Assembly (NCBI GenBank): GCA_013178275.1
Contig: JABLWZ010000010.1
Location: 87,787-151,786 of the forward strand
From: Bacillota bacterium
GTDB taxonomy: Bacteria; Bacillota; Ch66; Ch109
DNA: 64,000 nt
Direction: 5' to 3'
Shown: positions 44,745 through 52,906 of the stretch, one piece after another
How positions within the stretch are numbered: position 1 is the stretch's first letter
Layout: every line of letters starts with the position of its first letter
The notes under the pieces: generated by a model
Databases searched by the model: none
What the model was told of the DNA's origin: nothing
What the model saw: only the letters and a program-made list of their open reading frames with translations
Translations under genes and position numbers: made by a program

Positions 44745-45611
44745 CTAGACCTCGTAAAACACTATCCCCACCAGCCCCGGGCCGGTGTGCACCCCCAGCA
44801 CCGGGCTGATTGGGCCGGTAAAGCTCCGGCGCAGGTTGGGCAGGCATTTCTTCAGCTTCTCCAGCAGTTCCTCAGCCTCCTTGGCGGCTCCCCCGTGCAG
44901 GACCGCCAGGTCGATGGTCTTTTCCCCGATCCGCTCCCGGGCCAGGTCCGCCAGTTTCTGCAGGGAGGCCTTGCGCCCCCGGGCCTTGGCGAAGGTGAAG
45001 TACTTGCCCTCGCGGTTGATCGAGATTATCGGCTTGATGTCCAGGAGTTCCCCCACCGTTCCTTCCACCATGCCGATACGGCCGCCCTTGCGGAGGTAGT
45101 TCAGGGTGGGTATCACATAGAAGACCTCGACCCGGTCACGGATCTTCTGCAGGTGCTCCTTGAGTTCCTCCAGTTTGAGGTCTTTTTTACTTTTCAGCTT
45201 TTCCGCCGCCTCCTGTACCTGGAAGCCCAGTCCCATGGACAGGCTCAACGAATCGAAGGTCTCCACTATCATGTGCTCGACCTGCTGCCCGATCATCTTC
45301 ACCATCCCGTGGGTCCCGCTCAGTCCGCTGGAGATCAAGATCGCCAGCACCTCCCGAAACCCTTCCTGCCTGAGTCTTTCGAGCAGCTCTACGACCTCGT
45401 TGGCGGACGGCATCGAAGTGGTGGGGATCTTGTCCGGCATCTGGGCATAGACCTCTTCGGGTTGGATATCGATCCGGTCGTGGTACTCCTTGTCCCGGTA
45501 TACCACCTTCAGCGGCAGGATATGGATACCATTCTCCCTCAGCACCTCTTCGGGAAGGTCACAGGTGCTGTCTGTCACTAACGCGATCCGCCTAAGGCTG
45601 TCGTCGCTCAC
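44745..45611 (-). CDS. degV: DegV-family fatty-acid-binding protein
   Basis: 288 aa from GTG 45611. ALVTDSTCDLPEE, TTSMPSANEV, SSGLSGTHGM and YLRKGGRIG are DegV signatures. DegV/FakB proteins bind a fatty acid and present it to the kinase FakA for phosphorylation and phospholipid synthesis. No FakA (DhaK-like) gene is next to it. It lies 2 bases after the YgjP-type peptidase. Confidence 0.92.
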   Translation of the reverse strand: MSDDSLRRIALVTDSTCDLPEEVLRENGIHILPLKVVYRDKEYHDRIDIQPEEVYAQMPDKIPTTSMPSANEVVELLERLRQEGFREVLAILISSGLSGTHGMVKMIGQQVEHMIVETFDSLSLSMGLGFQVQEAAEKLKSKKDLKLEELKEHLQKIRDRVEVFYVIPTLNYLRKGGRIGMVEGTVGELLDIKPIISINREGKYFTFAKARGRKASLQKLADLARERIGEKTIDLAVLHGGAAKEAEELLEKLKKCLPNLRRSFTGPISPVLGVHTGPGLVGIVFYEV

Positions 45612-45613
45612 CG

Positions 45614-46363
45614 CTACACCTCCGTTGATTTGTTATACTCGGCCCCGTTTCGGCGCAGCCATTGACGATGCTGCCTGTAATCCGGCATGGCCGTTTCGAC
45701 CAGCGACCAGAAGCGCGGCGAATGCCTCAACTCTTCCAGGTGACAGAGTTCGTGCACTATGACATAGTCGAGAACCTCGGGCGGCATCATGATCAGCCGC
45801 CAGTTGAACGACAGGTGTCGATGTGAGGAGCAGCTGCCCCACCTGGTTTTTTGGTCGCGAATAGATACACTTTGGTATCTATAATGCAGTTTATGACTGA
45901 TTATGGCAAGCCTTTTTTTTATAGTTCTCGCGGCCTGCTCGCGGAGCCACTTCTGGAGTTCCGGCTCCCATTCGCTCTCTCCCGCGGGAAGATAAACCAC
46001 GAAGATGTCCCCCTCCAGTTGGACCTGCCGGCCGCGGGGTATCGGGGCCGATTCCCCGCACACCAGCACCCGGCAGAGCCTCCCCAGGTAATAGACCTGG
46101 TTTTCCCTGGTCCTCCGTGCCGCGGCCTCGGCAGCATCCCGCAGCCTACGCCAGTGCCGCGTCATCCAGTCCCGGCGGTTCTCGATGAGCCGGTCCACCT
46201 CCGCGTTCGATACGATACGGGGTACCTTTATCGCCACCCCCTGGGCGGTCACCCGCAGCGAGATGTTTTTTATCCCGGAACGCCGTTCCACGGTCAGCGG
46301 CACGGGACTGCCGTCGATCTCCAGGAACCGGGACTCATTCCTCTGACCCTTCTTTAATGCCAT
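45614..46363 (-). CDS. YgjP-like (DUF45/M48-type) metallopeptidase
   Basis: 249 aa. Zinc-peptidase motif HELCHLEELRHSPRFW near residue 200 (HExxH with a following His), preceded by TRWGSCSSHRHLSFNWRL, the signature of the YgjP/DUF45 family. Substrate unknown. First gene of a two-gene unit with degV. Confidence 0.88.
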   Translation of the reverse strand: MALKKGQRNESRFLEIDGSPVPLTVERRSGIKNISLRVTAQGVAIKVPRIVSNAEVDRLIENRRDWMTRHWRRLRDAAEAAARRTRENQVYYLGRLCRVLVCGESAPIPRGRQVQLEGDIFVVYLPAGESEWEPELQKWLREQAARTIKKRLAIISHKLHYRYQSVSIRDQKTRWGSCSSHRHLSFNWRLIMMPPEVLDYVIVHELCHLEELRHSPRFWSLVETAMPDYRQHRQWLRRNGAEYNKSTEV

Positions 46364-46519
46364 ATTATCGCCGAATATTATCTCCTTATTCGATGCAGGA
46401 AGTATTTACCGTTCAAAAATGTCAGAACTGAGGTCCCGACGGGGAAGGAATTGAGCGGTTATCCTCGAATTATGGTATAGAATCGACATTTGATACTTCT
46501 TTTGGGAGGATTATGCCTG

Positions 46520-47425
46520 ATGATTTTAAGTGCGGTCAAAATGGCGCTAAATACCTATTGCAAGGGGTTTCCAAAGTTCCTCATACTGGTCCTGGCCCTG
46601 ATGGTTCCCAACCTGTTCTTGATAGCCGCGGTCTCCATCCCGGTGGTTTTTCTGCTTTTTGGCGGAGCGGACAACTTCACCCAGGCGGCGGCCTTCTTTT
46701 CAGATGCCTCGAATTACCTGAAAACAGGTACCGCGGACCTTCCCTTCATGCCTTCAGAAAACTATTATACCCTGCTCGCGGTTCTTTTTCTTTTTGTGCT
46801 CGCGGTTCAGGTGGTAGTGCTGCTGCTGAAAAACATCGGAACCACCATCATATCCGACGACCTCAACAACAACCGGGAACGGGCTGTACTGGATACGCTC
46901 AGACTGTCCGGGTCGAAGCTGCTGCGGGTATTTCTGCTGAGCGTGATTTATTTCCTGATCTTTGCAGTTTTAGGTGTAGCCATGTTAATTTCCTACGACA
47001 TCGCCACCAGTGTTTTTCCCGGTTTAATATTCGTGCTGTTTTTTATCCTCGTCCCGGTGGTGTTTTACCTCCTGGTAAAGCTCAGCCTGGCCTTTCCCAT
47101 CTGCGTTATGGAAGGACTCCCGGTCTTCGACTGCATCACCCAGAGCTTCAAGCGCGCCAGTGACTTCTGGTGGCTGCTGCTGTGTTTTGTGCTGACCGGG
47201 ATAGGTATTGCGGCTTTAAACTATATCATATCGTCAATCACTCCATCAGCCGCCGATGCTTCTCTCGCGGTCTATATCCCCCTGGCCGTTATATCCTCCA
47301 TCGCGAAAAGTGTTGTCGACCTCTTCTTATACGTACTGCTCTATTTCCTCTACCAGACGTACCGGCCAAACCCTTCGGCTGAAGAGCACCCGGCCGAGTC
47401 CAAAACGGAACACTCGCTTCTGTAA
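46520..47425 (+). CDS. multi-helix membrane protein (GPDPase_memb-like)
   Basis: 301 aa from ATG 46520, which has GGGAGGA 9 bases upstream; the frame is open from a TTG at 46490 but without a ribosome site. About six membrane helices and a conserved-looking amphipathic segment SFKRASDFWWLLLCF. It loosely resembles the membrane domain of glycerophosphodiester phosphodiesterases and other uncharacterised Firmicute proteins. Function unknown. Confidence 0.65.
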   Translation: MILSAVKMALNTYCKGFPKFLILVLALMVPNLFLIAAVSIPVVFLLFGGADNFTQAAAFFSDASNYLKTGTADLPFMPSENYYTLLAVLFLFVLAVQVVVLLLKNIGTTIISDDLNNNRERAVLDTLRLSGSKLLRVFLLSVIYFLIFAVLGVAMLISYDIATSVFPGLIFVLFFILVPVVFYLLVKLSLAFPICVMEGLPVFDCITQSFKRASDFWWLLLCFVLTGIGIAALNYIISSITPSAADASLAVYIPLAVISSIAKSVVDLFLYVLLYFLYQTYRPNPSAEEHPAESKTEHSLL

Positions 47426-47446
47426 CCATACCGGCCAGGTCAGCGT

Positions 47447-49726
47447 TCAGCACTTGCTGTACCCGCAGTGGAGGCAGTTGTGGCAGCCCTCGGCGGGGGC
47501 CATGTCCTGCCCGCACTCGGGGCAGGGCTGGTACTGGGGCGTCCGGCCCGCTTCCCGTCCGACCGGGTGATCGGGGACGTGGTTCTCCAGGGCCGATTCT
47601 CCCAGGCGGATGCTGTTCCTCTCGACTATCTCCCCCAGAGCGTGCCCGATAGCGCTGGGGCAGCAGTTGCCCTGGGAGAGCCGCTTGCCGCGCCCGCGGG
47701 AGAGCTGCCAGGAGGGACAGCTGCGGGTGGAGATAAGCTGCTCCACGATTTCGGGGATGGCTACCCCCGCCCGGATGGCCATACTGACCAGCCGGGAGGT
47801 GGACTCGGTGAAGGCCCGGCAGCCCCCGTCGGAGCCGGTGGTGACGAAGGTCTCGATCGCCTCGCCGCTCACCGGGTCGTAATTTACTGTCAGGTAGAGC
47901 TTACCGCAGCCGGTGTCCAGCCGTTGGGTGATGCCCACGGTCTGCTTGGGGCGCGGGCGTATCTCTCCCCTCTGGTATGACCGGGAGGCAGAGCCGCTGC
48001 CGGACGAGGCCTCTCTCCCGGGGGCTTTATCCCCCGCTGGGTCCCGGCCCATCTCGATGACCCCGGGACGGGACTCCTCGCGGAAGATGGTGATGCCCTT
48101 CAACCTCCCCAGGTAAGCCTGCAGGTAGATTTCCTCTATGGTTTCCATGGTGGTCGCGGAGGGCAGGTTGATGGTCTTGCTGATGGCGTTGTCGACCTCG
48201 GCCTGCAGGGCTATCTGCATCGCCAGGTGGTCGGCGGGCGCTATCTCCCGCGCCCCACGAAAGACCCGCTGCAGGAAGGGCGGCACCCCATCCACCCCCT
48301 GGGCGCTCCCCCGGCGGGCCACCTCCTCCATCACCCGGTCCTCGACCCCCACCCGCCGGCAGGCCTCCTGAAACAGCGGCGAGAAGTTGTTCAGGGTCCC
48401 GGCCTGGGTAATCTTGCGGTAGGCGATGGCGAATATCGGTTCTATCCCGTACCCTTCGGCCCCGGCCAGCAGGGTGATGCTGCCCGTGGGCGCGATGGTT
48501 ATGCAGGAGGCGTTGCGCCTGGGCTCCCCGCCCTGGGAGTAGACGGACCTTTCCCAGTCGGGGAAGCATCCCTTCTCCTCCCCCAGCTCGCGGGAGGTCT
48601 GGTGGGCCTCCTGGCGTATCCGTATCATGACCTGGCGGGCCAGGTCCCGGCCCTCCTCCGAGTCGTAAGCCCGGCGGCAGCGGATCAGCAGGTCGTGCAG
48701 ACCCAGGACCCCCAGACCTACCTTGCGGGTGGCCCGGGTACGCTGGTCGATCAGCGGCAGGGGGTACTGAGCCAGTTCGATCAGGTTGTCCAGGAACCGG
48801 ACCGCGGTCCGGGTGGTCCGGGTCAGCCTCTCCCAGTCGACCTCCGCCTCTTCCCCCTGCTCCCGCACTATCTCCGCCAGGTTGATGGACCCCAGCAGGC
48901 AGCTTTCCCCGGCGCTCAGAGGTTGTTCACCGCAGGGATTAGTCGCCTCGATGGGGTTTGACGGTACGGGGTTGCTCTCCTTCAGCCGGTCGAGAAACAC
49001 GACCCCCGGGTCTCCGCAGGCCCAGGCCGCTTCGGCCAGCTCGCGCCAGACCTCCCGGGCCGGCAGGGTATTCCTGATTTCGCCGCCGAAGGTGAGTTCC
49101 CAGGGGAGGTCGTTCACAACCGCGTCCATGAACCGGTCGGTAACCCCGACCGACAGGTTGAAGTTCTCGAATCCCCCGTCCAGCTTGGCCCGGATGAACT
49201 CGATGATCTCCGGGTGGTCGCAGTTGAGTATCCCCATAAAGGCCCCGCGCCTGACCCCGCCCTGTTTGATCATGCCGGCCGAGGCGTTGTAGAGCCTTAT
49301 AAGTTCGGTCACTCCCGAGGCCTGGCCCTTGGTGGTGTGCACCAGGTCGCCCCGGGGCCGGATGCTGCTGAAGTTGTAGCCTACCCCTCCCCCGCTCTTG
49401 CAGATCAGGGCGGTTTCCTTCAGGGTCTGGTACATCGACTCCAGGGAATCTTCGACCGCCAGCACGAAACAGGCTGCCGGCTGCCAGGGCCGGTCGTCCT
49501 TGCCCAGGTTGGCCCAGATGGGGGTGCTGGGAATAAAGAAACGGGCGTCGATCACCGAGGCGAACTCCTCCGCCCAGCGCTCCCGATCCCCGTCTTTCTC
49601 CGCCATCGCCGCGGTTCGGGCCAGACGCTCCACCGCCTCGGTGGGCGTCTCAATAACCGCACCCTGCTGGTCGCGGCGGGCGTACCGCTCCCGAAAAACG
49701 ACCTCTCCCGCCTCAGACAGCCTCAT
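47447..49726 (-). CDS. nrdJ: adenosylcobalamin-dependent ribonucleoside-diphosphate reductase (class II)
   Basis: About 760 aa. ATG 49726 follows GGAGGT; a GTG lies one codon before. FIPSTPIWANLG, CKSGGGVGYNFSSIRP, ATNPCGEQPL (radical-bearing Cys) and APTGSITLLAG define class II NrdJ. The C-terminus ends in a zinc ribbon, CPECGQ...CHNCLHCGYSKC, which carries the redox-active Cys. Reduces NDPs to dNDPs without oxygen. No cobalamin riboswitch was seen upstream. Confidence 0.95.
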   Translation of the reverse strand: MRLSEAGEVVFRERYARRDQQGAVIETPTEAVERLARTAAMAEKDGDRERWAEEFASVIDARFFIPSTPIWANLGKDDRPWQPAACFVLAVEDSLESMYQTLKETALICKSGGGVGYNFSSIRPRGDLVHTTKGQASGVTELIRLYNASAGMIKQGGVRRGAFMGILNCDHPEIIEFIRAKLDGGFENFNLSVGVTDRFMDAVVNDLPWELTFGGEIRNTLPAREVWRELAEAAWACGDPGVVFLDRLKESNPVPSNPIEATNPCGEQPLSAGESCLLGSINLAEIVREQGEEAEVDWERLTRTTRTAVRFLDNLIELAQYPLPLIDQRTRATRKVGLGVLGLHDLLIRCRRAYDSEEGRDLARQVMIRIRQEAHQTSRELGEEKGCFPDWERSVYSQGGEPRRNASCITIAPTGSITLLAGAEGYGIEPIFAIAYRKITQAGTLNNFSPLFQEACRRVGVEDRVMEEVARRGSAQGVDGVPPFLQRVFRGAREIAPADHLAMQIALQAEVDNAISKTINLPSATTMETIEEIYLQAYLGRLKGITIFREESRPGVIEMGRDPAGDKAPGREASSGSGSASRSYQRGEIRPRPKQTVGITQRLDTGCGKLYLTVNYDPVSGEAIETFVTTGSDGGCRAFTESTSRLVSMAIRAGVAIPEIVEQLISTRSCPSWQLSRGRGKRLSQGNCCPSAIGHALGEIVERNSIRLGESALENHVPDHPVGREAGRTPQYQPCPECGQDMAPAEGCHNCLHCGYSKC

Positions 49727-49741
49727 CACGCCACCTCCGGC

Positions 49742-51421
49742 CTAATCATTCTCACGTATTCCCACGGTGTTCAAGGGGATAAAGTCCAGCGGGTTGACCT
49801 TCAAGCCCCGCACCGACGGTTTGACCATGGCCACCCGCTGCATGGAAAACAGCCAGACTATCGGGGCCTCGTCGTTAAATATCTTTTCCACCTGCTGGTA
49901 CTTTTCAAACCGCTTGCTCTCGTCCACCTCGATCCGGGCCGCCCCGAGCAGGCCGTCCACCTGTTCGTTCTTTAGAAAACCGTAGTTGGTGACCCCCACC
50001 CAGGATGAGTGGAAGTTGGTGAAGAACAGGTCGTCGGGGTCGGGGAAGTCCCAGTACCAGCCGCTGTCGAAGCACGGGTACTTTCCCTGGGCGAGCGTGT
50101 TCAAGTAGTCCTTTGCCGAAACCGGGCGAGGCTGCGCCTTTATCCCCACCTTGGCCAGCTGCTCCTTCACCGCTTCGGCCACCATTTTATGAGTCACGTA
50201 GTCGTTGTATACTATCTCCAGCACCGGGAGCCCCTGGCCGTCAGGGTAACCCGACTGCTGCAGCAGTCGGGTGGCCGCTGCCGGGTCGTAGGCGTAAGGG
50301 AACTTGGGAGGCTGGTAGCCTCGAACCCCCGCTGGGACCAGGCTGGTAAGCGGGGTCACCTTATGGACGAACACCTTTTCCACTATCTCATCCCGGTTGA
50401 CGGCGTAGTTTACCGCCTGGCGGAGGGCCAGGTTCCTTCCCCAGACCGGGTCCTGCATGTTGAACTGAAAGAAGTAGCTGTTCAGCAGGGGCTGGCTCAG
50501 CACCTGCGGCGACCACTGGGGGTCGTTCACGATGGCGGGCAGCAGACTCGAATCCACCTCATCGAGATAGTCGAGGCCGTTATTCTTATACGCCTCGTAG
50601 GCCAGGATATAGCTGTCGTACCAGGTGAAAACGGCCTGCTTGATGTTGGGGGCCTTGCCCCAGTAGTTCGGGTTGGCGGCCAGGACCGCCTGTTTCTCGG
50701 TCCACTCCTGCAGCATGTAAGGGCCGGTGCCGGCTGACGGCATCCCCGCGATATAGGTCTTTTTACCCAGCGGGGTGAGCACCTCGGCGTCAAACACCCA
50801 GAAGGGAGGCATGGTGCACCGGCTTATAAAATCGGCTATCGGCTGGTCCAGGCTGACCCGTACCTCGTAGTTGCTGACGATCTCTATCCCCACGATCTGG
50901 CTGGCCTTGCCCTCCAGGGCCTCTCTCGCGCCCTGGATGGGGTAGAGCTGGTTGCGGAGCCGGGGGTCTACCACGGGGTCCGTGGCCCTTTCCCAGGAAC
51001 GCTTCACGTCAGTGGCGGTGAATTCGCGGCCGCTGTGAAACTCGACCCCGCGCCGCAGCTTAAAGGTGTAAACCCGGGCGTCGGACGAAACCTTCCAGGA
51101 CTCGGCCAGGGCCGGCACCGGGTTCAAGGTCTCGGGGTCCATCGCCACCAGTCCCTCGTAGATGTTGGCCCCCAGCATCCTCCCCGGGTGTTCCTGGATC
51201 AGGATAGGGTCCAGGCTCTTTATTTTGCTCACCATACCCAGCTGCATCGGCCGGTCGCTCCAACCGATACCGAGCAGGGCCTGGAGGGATCCGTCCCGCC
51301 AGGTCTTACCCGCGACCACCGCCAGCGCCAGCAGCAGGATGATCGCCACCAGCGCTATACGTCTATTCCTCCGGCGGATCCTTCGGCGTCTCTGTCTTCT
51401 CTGTTCCCTTTGGTAATCCAT
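49742..51421 (-). CDS. peptide/nickel-type ABC substrate-binding protein (SBP_bac_5), membrane-anchored
   Basis: 559 aa from ATG 51421 (GGGGGTG upstream); the frame extends 15 codons further. A very basic N-terminus (RRQRRRRIRRRNRR) and one membrane helix (ALVAIILLLALAVVAG) without lipobox Cys anchor it by the N-terminus. The body has the family-5 motifs LDPILIQEHP, NIYEGLVAMDPET, LAESWKVSSDARVYTFKLR and a C-terminal lobe. Such proteins bind oligopeptides, nickel or heme for an ABC importer; no permease or ATPase gene is adjacent. Confidence 0.85.
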   Translation of the reverse strand: MDYQREQRRQRRRRIRRRNRRIALVAIILLLALAVVAGKTWRDGSLQALLGIGWSDRPMQLGMVSKIKSLDPILIQEHPGRMLGANIYEGLVAMDPETLNPVPALAESWKVSSDARVYTFKLRRGVEFHSGREFTATDVKRSWERATDPVVDPRLRNQLYPIQGAREALEGKASQIVGIEIVSNYEVRVSLDQPIADFISRCTMPPFWVFDAEVLTPLGKKTYIAGMPSAGTGPYMLQEWTEKQAVLAANPNYWGKAPNIKQAVFTWYDSYILAYEAYKNNGLDYLDEVDSSLLPAIVNDPQWSPQVLSQPLLNSYFFQFNMQDPVWGRNLALRQAVNYAVNRDEIVEKVFVHKVTPLTSLVPAGVRGYQPPKFPYAYDPAAATRLLQQSGYPDGQGLPVLEIVYNDYVTHKMVAEAVKEQLAKVGIKAQPRPVSAKDYLNTLAQGKYPCFDSGWYWDFPDPDDLFFTNFHSSWVGVTNYGFLKNEQVDGLLGAARIEVDESKRFEKYQQVEKIFNDEAPIVWLFSMQRVAMVKPSVRGLKVNPLDFIPLNTVGIREND

Positions 51422-51536
51422 ACTGGGCACCCCCATGGCAAGTTGAGACTCCGCATTCCAGGCCATTATGCAGTATATGGCAGGTGCGGTTTACGTGGTC
51501 CGTTGTGGCTGCGAAACTTTCGTTGGATTGAATCAG

Positions 51537-52577
51537 CTACTGCATCTTCTTCAGGCGGGAGTTGTTGAGGCATCCGGGCAGCCGTCCCCGCTTGGCTATC
51601 GGCCTGCCCTCCACCTCTTTGATGTCCATGGTCATATCGATGGGGACCGCCCCCGAGATGTAGCTCCCGACCCCGAACGAGACCGCCCCCGCTTTCTTCA
51701 GCAGCCTGATCTTGTCCGGGTTAAGGCCCCCGGATACCAGTACCTTCACATGGTTGAATCCCGCCTGGTCCAGCCGCCAGCGGACCTCCCGGACCAGTTC
51801 CGGGGTGACCCCTCCCCTTTCGCGCGGGGTGTCAAGGCGAATCCCCTGGAGGGCGTCGCCCAATGCCTCCGCCACTCTCAGCGACTCCTCCGCCTCGTCG
51901 CGGAAGGTGTCCACCAGCACTATCCTCATCTGGTCCGGGGGCATGCACTGGTGATAGGCAAGGGCGGTCGCCACTGTATCACCAACGATAATGATAGCGG
52001 TATGCGGCATCGTCCCGCTGGGGTCCTTGCCGCCCAACTTGGCCCCCAGGATGCAGCTCGCTCCATCGGCCCCCCCGATCAGGGCCGCGCGTTCCATCAC
52101 CGGCGCAACCGCTGGGTGAACGTGCCGGGCCCCGAAGCAGAGTACCGGGCTGTCGCCCGCCGCCAGCCTGACCTCCCGGGCGGCGGTGGCCCACCCGCTG
52201 GAACTGGCCAGCATCCCCAGCAGTGCTGTTTCATAGATCCCGAACTGGCTGTAGGGTCCGATAATCCGCATCAGGACCTCCTGGTCGGAGAATCCCTCCC
52301 CTTCGGGGAGCGCCCATACCTCAACCGGGATGTCTTCGAGCAGTCCCATGGCCTCGGTCACCCCTGCCAGTATCCCTGACTGGCGGGCGAAAACCTCGGC
52401 CGCCACCACGGTGTTCTCTTTCCCCAGGTGTTTTAACAGGTCGTTGGTCTTGATGAAGTATATATCGGTGGTTTTTCCGGCCAGTATCTCTTCGTGCTCC
52501 GCGGAAAAAAGACGGCGCTGCGGGTCGACACTGAAGGCTGCCACGTCTGAAATAGACTTGATAATTCCTCTCGCCAC
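51537..52577 (-). CDS. pncB: nicotinate phosphoribosyltransferase
   Basis: 346 aa from GTG 52577 (AGGAGGT upstream). Family sequences: TDIYFIKT, SSGWATAAREVRLAAG, FGARHVHPAV, LGGKDPSGTMPH and LVSGGLNPDKI. The length is that of the shorter archaeal/clostridial type. Converts nicotinate and PRPP to nicotinate mononucleotide for NAD salvage; NadE in the same window makes the final step. Confidence 0.9.
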   Translation of the reverse strand: MARGIIKSISDVAAFSVDPQRRLFSAEHEEILAGKTTDIYFIKTNDLLKHLGKENTVVAAEVFARQSGILAGVTEAMGLLEDIPVEVWALPEGEGFSDQEVLMRIIGPYSQFGIYETALLGMLASSSGWATAAREVRLAAGDSPVLCFGARHVHPAVAPVMERAALIGGADGASCILGAKLGGKDPSGTMPHTAIIIVGDTVATALAYHQCMPPDQMRIVLVDTFRDEAEESLRVAEALGDALQGIRLDTPRERGGVTPELVREVRWRLDQAGFNHVKVLVSGGLNPDKIRLLKKAGAVSFGVGSYISGAVPIDMTMDIKEVEGRPIAKRGRLPGCLNNSRLKKMQ

Positions 52578-52617
52578 GGCTGGACCTCCTGTTTTCGACA
52601 GTTTGCGTTTAACCCGA

Positions 52618-52646
52618 TTGACAGTAGTTGTTTATTCTACTAAAAA
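52618..52646 (+). promoter_or_regulatory. possible sigma-A promoter for asnB
   Basis: TTGACA, 17 bases, TAAAAA, upstream of the asnB leader and reading toward it. The -35 is perfect, the -10 weak. Confidence 0.45.
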
Positions 52647-52688
52647 AGGGAAATCTCCTGCTATAGCAGGTTATTTAAATACCGCCAA

Positions 52689-52776
52689 CCCCAGCGGCAA
52701 TAATCGAACAGCCTTTGATTGGAGCGGCAGAAAGCTCAATCGGCAGCTTAAAACCAAATCCGTGTAAGCTTATATT
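52689..52776 (+). repeat. R2 dispersed repeat, copy C (right half only)
   Basis: CAGCGGCAATAATCGAA through TTGATTGGAGCGGCAG to AAGCTTATATTA aligns with the right half of copy A; the left half is absent. Located in the leader region of asnB. Confidence 0.75.
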
Positions 52777-52804
52777 ACAGGTCACCGGTCGTCAGCGACG
52801 GCAT

Positions 52805-52881
52805 ATTATAGTATCGACAGAGACACTATAATGATGGCAACGGCGCCTTCTATCTCTGGCTGTATGCCAGGCACGGGCGCC
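52805..52881 (+). promoter_or_regulatory. structured leader upstream of asnB
   Basis: Two hairpins in a row: ATTATAGT/ACTATAAT (52805-52832), then a nested one with outer GGCGCC/GGCGCC (52842, 52876) and inner CTGGC/GCCAG (52856-52870). The second ends 10 bases before the ribosome site. It has no T-box consensus and no T-tract. Confidence 0.5.
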
Positions 52882-52906
52882 ATTAATATTGAAGGGGGAT
52901 GTTTTT

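Noticed and set aside
52780..52906. T-box leader for asnB
   Set aside because: Strong hairpins but no T-box consensus (AGGGUGGNACCGCG) and no terminator/antiterminator pair.
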